From: JANNNF01 sp040385825
GTDB lineage: Bacteria; Pseudomonadota; Alphaproteobacteria; Rhodobacterales; Rhodobacteraceae
DNA: 64,000 nt
Direction: 5' to 3'
Assembly (NCBI GenBank): GCA_040385825.1
Contig: JAZKGQ010000007.1
Span: 62,001 to 126,000 of the forward strand
This document shows positions 24,265 to 34,286 of this stretch, in pieces. The notes under the pieces are model-generated. The model was not told the origin of the DNA and did no database searches. It worked only from the letters and a program-made list of their open reading frames with translations. The translations under genes were made by a program, and so were the position numbers. The first letter of the stretch is position 1, and each line of letters starts with the position of its first letter.

Positions 24265-26553
24265 TCAGATCGGGTTGTCGCACCGCAGCGTCACCTGCAT
24301 CTTGCCCTTCACCGCCCCCGGCCAGCGCAGGTTGACCAAAGCCCCCCCCCCGCCCTGTTCGACCTGCACATAGGGCGTGTTGTACTGCGGCACATTGGTT
24401 GACGAGGTGACCGCCCCTTCCGCCACCAGCGACTGCACATTGCGCGCCCGCCCCCCGAACGGCAGGTAGGCCGCCGCATCCACCACCCAAGTATCGGCCG
24501 CCGTATTCTGCGTGTGTTCCACCGTCACCGGGCTGGCCGTGGGTTGGGTCACGCCGTTGAAGGTGTTGGACTGGAACACCACATTGCGGAACCGGGTGTA
24601 ATCCAGCGTCGCATGGGTGGTATCCACCTTTTCTACCCGGTCGATGACGCAGTTCACCGTGCGGAACGCATTGTTCGACACGCTGAGGCCGCTGACGAAA
24701 TGGCCCGACCCGTAGGGTGTGATCACAAACCAGCGGAACGCCGACACCACCGAGTTGCAGGTAAAGATGTTGCCCGTCACCGTCAGCCCGCCAAAGGAAA
24801 AATCGGTCAGAAAATCAGGGGTGGCATCATGTTCGTTGGTCAGCTCGATAAAGCTGTTGTCGATGTAATTGCCGGTGATCAGGGTCTTCAGGTTCGAGGT
24901 CGTCATCACCAGCCCGGCGCGCCGGATGCCTGCCGTTTCATCATCGCCCTGAAAGAAATGGTTGCCGATGAACATGTGCCCCGTGCCATTGACGATGCCG
25001 AAATGGGCAAAGCGCACGATGCGGTTGTTGCGGCATTTCACATCGTTGGCGTTGACGTTCAGCCCCACCGACGTTCGGTCCTGCGCCGCCAGCGCCTGTT
25101 CGTTGGACAGGAACTGACAGTGATCGACCAGCAGCCCCTGACAGCCCGACCCGATCGAGGTGATGGCCCGGTCCAGCGGCTTGTTCAGGGTGCAGCCCGC
25201 CACGCGGTTGGCGATCCCCGCCACCGGCAGCATCAGGCAACTGGCAACGCCGTTGCCCTGCAATTCCATGTCCTCGATCTCGAACCGGGTCAGGGACGTG
25301 AAGCCGCTGAAATCCAGCAGGTATTTGAAGCGGCGGAAGGTAAAGGTCCGCGTTCCCGCCGCCCCCCACAACGGATGCGACAGCGTGACCGTGCCTGCGC
25401 CGACGTTCTTGGCGGTGACATAGACCTCGCGCCCTACCCCGGTGCCAGTGACAAGCGCGCCCACCGGCACGTTGGCGACATTCGCCACCGCGGTCAGCGT
25501 GTTGGGGTTGGCAACGGCATAGGTCGCAACAGATGTGACCTGCGTGGTTTCAAAAGCCGGCCCCGGTACTGCATTCAGCAACCCGTGCCGCATCACCCGG
25601 CGGGTGGCAAAGCTGGTCAGCCCCACCAGGGCCGCCACATCCACCGGCTCGGTCAGATCGACCCGGCGGCCTGACAGATCAAAGCTGACATGGTCGCTGA
25701 AATAGAACAGCGCCTGCAACGCCCGCTTGAAGCCTTCCAGTTCAGACCCGAAGGCCGACATGTAGGTATCCAGATCGAAGTTGCGGGTGCAGGACAGGCG
25801 GTACTGGCCGGGCATCTCCACTGTGCCCTCGAACCGCACCGGCGAGGTGATGGTGACGTGATCGTTCAGCAGATAGCTGCCCGCCGATACCAGCACCGTG
25901 CGCCCCTGTGCCGCCGCATCCGCCGCCTGAAACGCTGCCACGTCATTGGCCACCCCGTCGCCGATGGCGCCGTAGTCGCGCACATCGACCCAGTCCATCA
26001 TCTTGCGGTGGAACACGTCGGTCACATCCTCGACCACCAGATCGTCAATGCGCACCACGCCGCCGGTCGGCCCGGTCAGGTCCAGCCCGATGTGCGCATA
26101 GACCGGCGCGGCCCCCCAGACCAGATCGACCCCCTGCCGCGCCCCCGCCCCGATGATTGCCTGCACCGTCACCACCTGACCATAGCTGGTCAGCGCCACT
26201 TCGGCCCCGGTCTGCGGCACCGACCCCACGTTGGCGCCGCTGATCGACCCCGCCCAGGCGGCAATCCGCACCGAAGGCAGGTTGCCCGAGATCGCCTTCA
26301 CCCGCGCCGTCACCCGCAGATACAGGCCCGGCTGCATCGGCGTCTGCGCATAGGACCGCAGCTTTTGCGTGCTGGCGGTCTTTTGCAGTTCCATGCAGCC
26401 CGCAAAATCCTGATCGTTGGGAACATAGGCCGCGTTCGGCTGGCCCAGATACGACCCCGACCCCGGCGTGCCATCTTCGCGCGACCACAGGTTCAGCCCG
26501 GCCGAAAATGCCGGTGGCATCAGAACCAACCCATCGGTAATCGCCTTGTTCAT
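24265..26553 (-). CDS. Right-handed beta-helix (pectate-lyase-superfamily) protein
   Basis: 762 residues. The N-terminal 190 residues look like a carbohydrate-binding-like beta sandwich (NLWSREDGTPGSGSYLGQPN). Then VDVRDYGAIGDGVANDVAAFQAA, the conserved opening of Pectate_lyase_3/GH28-related beta helices, is followed by many N-rich short strand repeats (NNRIVRFAHFGIVNGTGHMFIGN-like, ITGNYIDNS, LTVTGNIFTCNS). No signal peptide is visible. Such folds occur in phage tailspikes and in polysaccharide-active enzymes; no other phage genes are near, so it is probably a chromosomal polysaccharide-related protein. Substrate unknown. Confidence 0.75.
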   Translation of the reverse strand: MNKAITDGLVLMPPAFSAGLNLWSREDGTPGSGSYLGQPNAAYVPNDQDFAGCMELQKTASTQKLRSYAQTPMQPGLYLRVTARVKAISGNLPSVRIAAWAGSISGANVGSVPQTGAEVALTSYGQVVTVQAIIGAGARQGVDLVWGAAPVYAHIGLDLTGPTGGVVRIDDLVVEDVTDVFHRKMMDWVDVRDYGAIGDGVANDVAAFQAADAAAQGRTVLVSAGSYLLNDHVTITSPVRFEGTVEMPGQYRLSCTRNFDLDTYMSAFGSELEGFKRALQALFYFSDHVSFDLSGRRVDLTEPVDVAALVGLTSFATRRVMRHGLLNAVPGPAFETTQVTSVATYAVANPNTLTAVANVANVPVGALVTGTGVGREVYVTAKNVGAGTVTLSHPLWGAAGTRTFTFRRFKYLLDFSGFTSLTRFEIEDMELQGNGVASCLMLPVAGIANRVAGCTLNKPLDRAITSIGSGCQGLLVDHCQFLSNEQALAAQDRTSVGLNVNANDVKCRNNRIVRFAHFGIVNGTGHMFIGNHFFQGDDETAGIRRAGLVMTTSNLKTLITGNYIDNSFIELTNEHDATPDFLTDFSFGGLTVTGNIFTCNSVVSAFRWFVITPYGSGHFVSGLSVSNNAFRTVNCVIDRVEKVDTTHATLDYTRFRNVVFQSNTFNGVTQPTASPVTVEHTQNTAADTWVVDAAAYLPFGGRARNVQSLVAEGAVTSSTNVPQYNTPYVQVEQGGGGALVNLRWPGAVKGKMQVTLRCDNPI

Positions 26554-26664
26554 CCGCTATCCCTCGCCTTGCTTGCGCCAAATCGGTGTGGCGAAAGGGG
26601 TAGCAAGACAGGATTAACCCATGGTCATGGGGGCGCGCGGTCGTGGGGGCGTGGCTGCAACGGG

Positions 26665-27066
26665 TCAGGCCCCGACATCATTCCCCGGCAGCAGTTGCAC
26701 CGCCGAGATCTGCCAGCCATCAGGGGTTTCAACCATCTGATAATCCAGCATATGGCTGCGCCCAGCCTGATCGGTGATCAACACCCGCTGCCATTTGGCC
26801 CCGGCCACATCGCGCAGTTCCAGCATCTTTACGCCGGTGGCACGATGCACCATCGGATAGCCCTGCGCCACCATCGCACCAAAATTTTCGGGCGTGCCGA
26901 AGATGGTCTTGATATTGGGGGCGGCAAAGGTGAACGCCTTCGCGAAATCATCAGCCGCAAAGGCATCAAGCTGGCTTTGGATGGTGGATTGGATCGGGGC
27001 TTCCTGTGCCTGGGCAGGTATCGCCAGCAAAATGACGGTCAGCAAAGCGGAAAGGCCTGTGCGCAT
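26665..27066 (-). CDS. DUF4864-family exported protein
   Basis: 133 residues from ATG 27066 (MRTGLSALLTVILLAIPAQA), a clean signal peptide with cleavage after AQA. The mature part (IQSTIQSQLDAFAADDFAKAF, NFGAMVAQGYPMVHR, LDYQMVETPDGWQISAVQLL) fits DUF4864, a small NTF2-like-shaped periplasmic family with no known role. The longer frame to 27105 would spoil the signal peptide. Confidence 0.8.
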   Translation of the reverse strand: MRTGLSALLTVILLAIPAQAQEAPIQSTIQSQLDAFAADDFAKAFTFAAPNIKTIFGTPENFGAMVAQGYPMVHRATGVKMLELRDVAGAKWQRVLITDQAGRSHMLDYQMVETPDGWQISAVQLLPGNDVGA

Positions 27067-27146
27067 AAGCGTGGTCCTCGTATCGCGGTTACGTCCCCGA
27101 CACAAAGGGTAGACCGGACCTGCGCCCGGTCAACAGTTTTATGCGA

Positions 27147-28730
27147 TCAGGCCGTGACCAGCGCGCCCGACAGCCCGCGTTCGATCAGCGCCATGGTTTC
27201 CTGCACACCGTAAAGTGCGATGAACCCGCCAAAGCGCGGCCCTTCGGATGCCCCCAGCAACACCTCGTACAGCGCGCGGAACCAGTCGCGCAGCGGTTCA
27301 AACCCGTGATCCTTGCCAACCGCAAACACCATCGACTGCAAGGCCTCGGCGTCCAGACCCCCGTCCCAGACCGCCAGCCGCCCATGCAGATCCCGCATCG
27401 CCGCAGCCTCGGTTTCCGTCGCCGCCCGGAAGGTCCGGTTCGGCAAAATCCGGTCGTTGAAATAGGCCAACGCATAACCCGCCGCCGCATCCAGATCGGG
27501 GTTTGTCTCAGGCGAGGCATCGGGGGCATAGCGGCGGATGAACCCCCATAGCCCGGATTTGTCCTTGGCCCCGGCCACGGAGGCAAGATTCAGCAGCATC
27601 GAGAACGGCACCACCAAGGCACTTGCAGGCGGGGTGCCCTGATGGATGTGCCAGACCGGATTGCCCACCTGCGCGTCCACCTCTTGGCCCGGATAAGCCC
27701 GCAACTGCTGATGATATTCATCCATCGCGCGCGGGATCACGTCGAAATGCATCCGCTTGGCCGTCTTCGGCTTTTGATACATGAAATACGACAGGCTTTC
27801 GGATGACGCATAGGTCAGCCATTCGTCAATCGTCAGACCATTGCCCTTGGATTTGCTGATCTTCTGCCCCTGATCGTCCAGAAACAGCTCATAACTCATA
27901 TGGTTCGGCTTGCGCCCGCCCAGCACCTCGCAAATGCCGTCATAGATCGGCGTGTTGGTGGAATGGTCCTTGCCATACATCTCGAAGTCCACATCCAGCG
28001 CCGCCCAACGGGCCCCGAAATCCGGCTTCCATTGCAGTTTGACGTTGCCGCCCGTCACCGGCAGCGTCCATTCGCGGCCATCCTCGTCGTCAAAAGTGAT
28101 GGTGTGGTTGACCGGATCGACATGCTTCATCGGCACATACAGCACCCGCCCGGTTTCCGGGTGGATCGGCAGGAAACAGCTATAGGTCTGCTGGCGTTCC
28201 TCGCGCAAACTCGCCAGCATGATCGCCATGATCTTGTCATAACGCTCGGTCGCAAGCTTCAGCGTGTCATCGAACTGGCCGGATTTGTAGAACTCGGTGG
28301 CCGAGATGAAATCGTACTGAAAGCCGAACGTATCCAGAAACCGCCGCAGCATCGCGTTGTTATGCGCCCCAAACGACGGGTATTCGCCGTAGGGGTCGGG
28401 GACGCTCGTCAGCGGTTTTTGCATGTGCTGGCGCAGCATGTCCTGCTGCGGCACGTTTTCGGGCACCTTGCGCATGCCGTCCACATCGTCGGAAAAGCAG
28501 ATCAGCCGGGTTGGGATATCGCTGATCACCTCGAACGCGCGGCGGATCATGGTGGTCCGCGCCACCTCGCCAAAGGTGCCGATATGGGGCAGGCCGCTTG
28601 GCCCATAGCCCGTCTCGAACAGCACATAACCCTTGGCCGGCGGGGCCTTGTCAAACCGCTTCAGCACGGCGCGGGCCTCCTCAAAGGGCCAGGCTTTCGA
28701 CTTCATCGCAGCGTCGCGCAGGGCTGACAT
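27147..28730 (-). CDS. lysS: Lysyl-tRNA synthetase, class I
   Basis: 527 residues, normal for the class I enzyme found in archaea and alphaproteobacteria instead of the usual class II LysRS. Charges tRNA-Lys. The HIGH-type motif is SGLPHIGTFGEVART near residue 46 and the KMSKS-type motif is GQKISKSKGNGLTIDEWL. The Rossmann core is DIPTRLICFSDDVDGMRKVP. Start ATG 28730 has AGGATCTCC before it; the ATG at 28811 is in the opposite-strand promoter. Confidence 0.97.
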   Translation of the reverse strand: MSALRDAAMKSKAWPFEEARAVLKRFDKAPPAKGYVLFETGYGPSGLPHIGTFGEVARTTMIRRAFEVISDIPTRLICFSDDVDGMRKVPENVPQQDMLRQHMQKPLTSVPDPYGEYPSFGAHNNAMLRRFLDTFGFQYDFISATEFYKSGQFDDTLKLATERYDKIMAIMLASLREERQQTYSCFLPIHPETGRVLYVPMKHVDPVNHTITFDDEDGREWTLPVTGGNVKLQWKPDFGARWAALDVDFEMYGKDHSTNTPIYDGICEVLGGRKPNHMSYELFLDDQGQKISKSKGNGLTIDEWLTYASSESLSYFMYQKPKTAKRMHFDVIPRAMDEYHQQLRAYPGQEVDAQVGNPVWHIHQGTPPASALVVPFSMLLNLASVAGAKDKSGLWGFIRRYAPDASPETNPDLDAAAGYALAYFNDRILPNRTFRAATETEAAAMRDLHGRLAVWDGGLDAEALQSMVFAVGKDHGFEPLRDWFRALYEVLLGASEGPRFGGFIALYGVQETMALIERGLSGALVTA

Positions 28731-28845
28731 CGGAGATCCTTCCAAACGGGCGTCAAACTGTAACACCCGTCCTCTATTGCTGCCCCGGCGATAGGTCAAT
28801 AATCTGGTCACAATGAACAGGAGTTCCCCATGTCCGGTTATACCG

Positions 28846-29298
28846 ATGTCTGATTACCCCGTGCCCGAACGCCCGATGTCCGACATTCCCGCCTCGCTGT
28901 CGCCGCAAGATGCCCTTGTCGCCGTGATGATCGCCACCTCGGCGGCGGATGAACAGTTGCGCACCGCCGAGATGGTGGCGATCCAGCGCATGGTGAACCA
29001 CATGCCGGTCTTCGCCGATTATGACAACGACCGCATCCGCATGATCACGCAAACCGTGTTCGACCTGTTCGAGGAAGAAGACGGTCTGGCCGCCCTGTTC
29101 GGCCTGATCCGCGATGCCCTGCCCGAACGGCTCCGCGAAACCGCCTATGCGCTGGCCTGCGATGCGGTTGCCGCCGATGGCCGCCTGCGGGATGTGGAAT
29201 TGCGGATGCTGGAAGAAGTGCGCGAGGAACTGGCCATCGACCGCCTGCACGCCGCCGCCATCGAATGGGGCGCACGGGTCAGGCACCTGAAACCGTAG
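28846..29298 (+). CDS. TerB-like tellurite-resistance family protein
   Basis: About 150 residues. The core DALVAVMIATSAADEQLRTAEMVAIQRMV, then ALACDAVAADGRLRDVELRMLEEVREEL, shows the two TerB/DjlA-like D.....E metal-binding helices. Role in this family is unknown; the name comes from tellurite operons. ATG 28846 or 28876 are candidates. An ATG at 28830 has the better ribosome site (CAGGAG) but opens a 7-codon frame that stops at 28851-28853, overlapping this start, so it may be a leader peptide. Confidence 0.72.
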   Translation: MSDYPVPERPMSDIPASLSPQDALVAVMIATSAADEQLRTAEMVAIQRMVNHMPVFADYDNDRIRMITQTVFDLFEEEDGLAALFGLIRDALPERLRETAYALACDAVAADGRLRDVELRMLEEVREELAIDRLHAAAIEWGARVRHLKP

Positions 29299-29317
29299 GA
29301 TGGGCGATTCGCCCATC
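29294..29317. repeat. Dispersed palindromic repeat (copy 2)
   Basis: CGTAGGATGGGCGATTCGCC then CATC: hairpin GATGGGCG/CGCCCATC. Same sequence family as 13541-13564, differing only at the loop. It overlaps the stop of the TerB-like gene and probably forms the 3' end hairpin of that transcript. Confidence 0.6.
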
Positions 29318-29339
29318 TTCCCCACCCCAAAACCGCCCC

Positions 29340-30824
29340 TTACCCGTAAGCCGCCGCCCACCGGCTGATCAACTGCCCCTGCAACCGCCGGGCGCGGCGG
29401 GTCCAGGCCTGCCCCCCCGGCGGGTCTTCGCGCTCCGCCTCCGCCAGCGCCGCCCGCTGCGCCACATCGGCGGAAAACACCGCAAACACCAACTCCCGCC
29501 CGCCCGGCGGCAGGATGTATCCCGCCAGACCCGAGGCGAAATTCAGCGTGCCGCTTTTCGCCACCACCTTGACGGGGTGGCCCTCGATCTCGGCCCCCTT
29601 GTCGTCGCGCATCGCATAGCTGCGCAGGATCGGCTTCAGCCCCGCCCCCGTCCGGTTGGCCCAGACCAGTGCCTTGACCATGTCTTCCGACGTGATCCGG
29701 CTTTGCCCGCCAAGGCCCGAATGGTCCAGGAACTGCCCCGACAACCCCATCCGCTCGCGTGCCCAGGCCGTCATCGCCGCCCCCGACCCTTGCAGGCTCG
29801 ACGCGCCCGAGGCCCGCAGCCCGACCGCCTCGGCCGTCAGATTGGTCGAAAACCGCAGCATGTCGCGCAGCACATCGGTCATCGGCTCGGATTGCAGCGT
29901 CGCCAGTACCTGTCCTTGCGGCAGCGCCCCGGTGGCGATGGCCTCGGGCAGGCGAAGGCCCTGCGCGGCCGTCAGGGCGCGAAACACATCGCCGACATAG
30001 CCCGCCGGGTGGCGCACCGGCAACCAGCGGCTGCCCCCCTTGCCAAGCGCGCCGGATGCCACCGTCCAGTCATCGGCCTGCCCGTCGGTCGCATAGGTGA
30101 ACAGCGGGGCCTCGCGCCCCACCACCCGCATGCGCGCCATCTGCACGGCAGGCACAAAGCGTTCGCCCCGCGCGTCCATCGTGACGCGCCAGTCGCCCCC
30201 GGCGCGCGCCCATTCGAAATACACCCGGTTGAAATTCAGGTTCAGCCCCGACAGACCCGGATTATAGCCCACCTGCACCGGCTGTTCGTCCGAAATCTCG
30301 GCGAGTGTCGGCAAGGCCCCGGCCCAGGTCACAAACCGCCCCGTCACGCCCCTGATCCCCGATGCCGCCAGCCGGGCCGCCAGATCGCCAAGCTGATCGG
30401 TCTGCACCGTCGGATCGCCCGCCCCCGCCAGCACCAGATCGCCCTGAATGATCCCGCCCGACACCGGCCCCGTCGCTATGACCCGCGTGCCATAGCGGTA
30501 ATCCGGCCCCAACCGCTCCAGCGCATAAAGCGACGTGATTGCCTTCAACACCGAGGCAGGCGGCAGCAGCAAGGCCGGATTGCGTGAGACAAGCATCTGT
30601 CCCGTCGCCGCATCGGCCACGGCAAATCCAACCGCCCCGCCCCCCAGCTTGGCCGCCGCAATCAGCCGATCTATTTCGGATGGATCAGGCGTTGCAGGCG
30701 CGCGCGGCCCCGGCCTGCGCGGCGGAATGGGCGACCGGGGCATGACCTCGGCCAGGGCCGGGCTTGCCACCCCCGCCAGAACCCCGGCCAGACCGCCCGC
30801 CAGTACTGCCCGCCGTGATATCAC
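29340..30824 (-). CDS. dacB: D-alanyl-D-alanine carboxypeptidase/endopeptidase (PBP4 type)
   Basis: About 494 residues. A penicillin-binding peptidase of the S13 family acting on periplasmic peptidoglycan. Active-site motifs: SVLK in LLPPASVLKAITSLYALE (SxxK), STN in LRFSTNLTAEAVG (SxN) and KSGT in VVAKSGTLNFASG (KTG-type). The N-terminus ISRRAVLAGGLAGVLAGVAS with SPALA cleavage site is Tat-like (SRR). I chose GTG 30824, which begins exactly at that signal; no ATG with a good site lies in frame nearby, and the ATG at 30890 gives an odd extension. Confidence 0.88.
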   Translation of the reverse strand: MISRRAVLAGGLAGVLAGVASPALAEVMPRSPIPPRRPGPRAPATPDPSEIDRLIAAAKLGGGAVGFAVADAATGQMLVSRNPALLLPPASVLKAITSLYALERLGPDYRYGTRVIATGPVSGGIIQGDLVLAGAGDPTVQTDQLGDLAARLAASGIRGVTGRFVTWAGALPTLAEISDEQPVQVGYNPGLSGLNLNFNRVYFEWARAGGDWRVTMDARGERFVPAVQMARMRVVGREAPLFTYATDGQADDWTVASGALGKGGSRWLPVRHPAGYVGDVFRALTAAQGLRLPEAIATGALPQGQVLATLQSEPMTDVLRDMLRFSTNLTAEAVGLRASGASSLQGSGAAMTAWARERMGLSGQFLDHSGLGGQSRITSEDMVKALVWANRTGAGLKPILRSYAMRDDKGAEIEGHPVKVVAKSGTLNFASGLAGYILPPGGRELVFAVFSADVAQRAALAEAEREDPPGGQAWTRRARRLQGQLISRWAAAYG

Positions 30825-30902
30825 CTCATCGCCCCCGACCCCGAATCCCTGCGCCTCGCATATCGAAAGCCATTTGGCCCAACAATTCACATTTGGGCCA
30901 GC

Positions 30903-31505
30903 CTATCGGCGCGCCCGCCATTCCCCGCGCGCCCGGATCTCGCTGGATGAGGTGTCGTTCAGCGGCAGGTTCACGAAACACCAGGCAGGCGGGCGCTTGG
31001 TGCCCAACCCCTCGCCGCGCTGCACCCGGTTCACCCGGAACGCACGGGCCGCCACCGACAACCGCGCCGAAACCCCTAATCCGGGCCGCGCCAGCACCCC
31101 CACGGGCACAGCGCGCAAGATATCGCGCCACCGCCCCCATCTGTGAAACTGCACCAGATTGTCCGCCCCCATCAGCCAGACAAACCGCACGCCGGGGTAC
31201 ATCGCCTGCAAGCGGTCAATCGTGTCGGCGGTGGACCGCGTGCCCAATGCCAGCTCCAGATCGCTGATCACCACCCGCGGATCATGGATCACCCGCCGGG
31301 CCTGCGCCAACCGCTGCGCCATTGGTGCGGGCTGGCGCGCCTTCAACGGATTGCCGGGGCTGACCAGCCACCACACCCGATCCAGCCCCATCCGCTTGAT
31401 CGCCTCGCGCGTGATGTGCGCATGGCCTGCGTGGGCCGGATCGAACGACCCGCCCAGCAGGCCCACCACCATGCCCCCGTACGCGATTGGAAAGCCTGTA
31501 CGCAC
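30903..31505 (-). CDS. nadD: Nicotinate-nucleotide adenylyltransferase
   Basis: 200 residues from GTG 31505, which has GGGGGAAAC 5 bases before it; ATG 31472 is 11 codons further and also possible. Transfers AMP from ATP to nicotinate mononucleotide in NAD synthesis. Seen: GLLGGSFDPAHAGHAHI (nucleotidyl-transfer GxFxPxHxGH), WWLVSPGNPLK, DTIDRLQAMYP, WLMGADNLVQFHRW, and the C-terminal SSSEIRARG (the ISSTxIR motif). Divergent from ettA. Confidence 0.95.
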   Translation of the reverse strand: MRTGFPIAYGGMVVGLLGGSFDPAHAGHAHITREAIKRMGLDRVWWLVSPGNPLKARQPAPMAQRLAQARRVIHDPRVVISDLELALGTRSTADTIDRLQAMYPGVRFVWLMGADNLVQFHRWGRWRDILRAVPVGVLARPGLGVSARLSVAARAFRVNRVQRGEGLGTKRPPAWCFVNLPLNDTSSSEIRARGEWRARR

Positions 31506-31610
31506 CCGTTTCCCCCGGAAATACGGCAAAAAGCCAGACCACCCCACGTTGCCCTTGTCCACAACAATCGCTACATACCGCCTGAACCAGTCATCCCCCG
31601 GAGCATCGCC

Positions 31611-33266
<1,656 letters not shown>

Positions 33267-33278
33267 GGGATAAGCGCA

Positions 33279-34136
33279 ATGCCAATTTTGGCGGAGCATA
33301 CAATAAAAATCAGGTATTCTGGAGGTCTTGCTGATCAGAATAGCCTACCGGCATATGATGGTGCTACATCGATCGATGGGATCATCAGAGCAATAAGTAT
33401 TGCCACTCATGCATATATGACTGGAGAAATCGTCTCTCGAGCAACAGCTCTACGTAATGCATCGCTAATCATGAAGCCTGCACGCCAAGGTAGCTTTATT
33501 TTTGATGTTGTTGCTATTTTTGAAGCGTATCCAGCGACGTCAAGCGCAGCGGTCGCTTTGACCGCCGCGCCGTTTTATGATTTCTTAAAAACTGCGTTCA
33601 AACGAGCTACTGGTTACTTAGATGCAGAACCTGAAACTCCGCACTTGAGAAAACTATACGAACGGTTACAACCGCCTCCACTTCTAAAATTGCCCGCTGA
33701 TTTAGATCAACTGGCTGAAACTTTAGAAGGCAGCCTTCAGTCGGCGCACCGTCCCATTGGGGAAGATGGAAAAATTAAAAGTATTGAAATTGGAAGTCCT
33801 AGGCAGAACTTAATAATTTTTGACGCTGAAAGTAAAGATTGGGTAAATACTAGAGATGAAGCGGAAAATTTGACTATCTATGAAGGAAACTTAACTAGAT
33901 ATAATACACTTTCACGAAATGGTCGTGCATACATAACGCAGCTAAACAGAGTTGTGCCAGTTCGACCTGATGGTGACTATCCCGCGTCCGACCTTGCTCA
34001 TCTTACGTGGTCTCTACACGGGAGTAACATCGGCGCACGAAACAAATTGTCAATGCGAGCACGTACCGTCACGTCTGCCAGTGGTAAAGTAAAACGCTTA
34101 CTGTTGGCTGATTGCCAAAGATCTCCACTAGAATAG
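33279..34136 (+). CDS. AT-rich accessory gene, DUF7946-like N-terminus
   Basis: 285 residues. Base composition (roughly 43% GC, with ATA, AAT and TTA codons) stands out sharply from the neighbours, so recent transfer is likely. The opening IKIRYSGGLADQNSLPAYDGA, IDGIIRAISIATHAYMTGE and KPARQGSFIFDVVAIF looks like the DUF7946 family as I remember it, a family of unknown function found in accessory genomes. No signal peptide; one hydrophobic patch (AAVALTAAPFYDFL) may be a single helix. It sits alone, 12 bases after ettA, with no integrase or repeat nearby. Function unknown. Confidence 0.7.
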   Translation: MPILAEHTIKIRYSGGLADQNSLPAYDGATSIDGIIRAISIATHAYMTGEIVSRATALRNASLIMKPARQGSFIFDVVAIFEAYPATSSAAVALTAAPFYDFLKTAFKRATGYLDAEPETPHLRKLYERLQPPPLLKLPADLDQLAETLEGSLQSAHRPIGEDGKIKSIEIGSPRQNLIIFDAESKDWVNTRDEAENLTIYEGNLTRYNTLSRNGRAYITQLNRVVPVRPDGDYPASDLAHLTWSLHGSNIGARNKLSMRARTVTSASGKVKRLLLADCQRSPLE

Positions 34137-34286
34137 CTGAATAGCATAGGCCAGCGGGATAGTAGCATTCATTTCTCCACCGTATTGCACTTTAACTACA
34201 CAACACTGAGCGCGTTTCCCCCCACCCCCTCTTACAAATCCCCCCGCTCCGCCCTATGTTTGCAGCAGAATTCCCCCGGAGCGTCC

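Noticed and set aside
24265..26553. Prophage tailspike as evidence for a prophage
   Set aside because: No other phage structural gene nearby; flanks are housekeeping genes, so it is treated as chromosomal.
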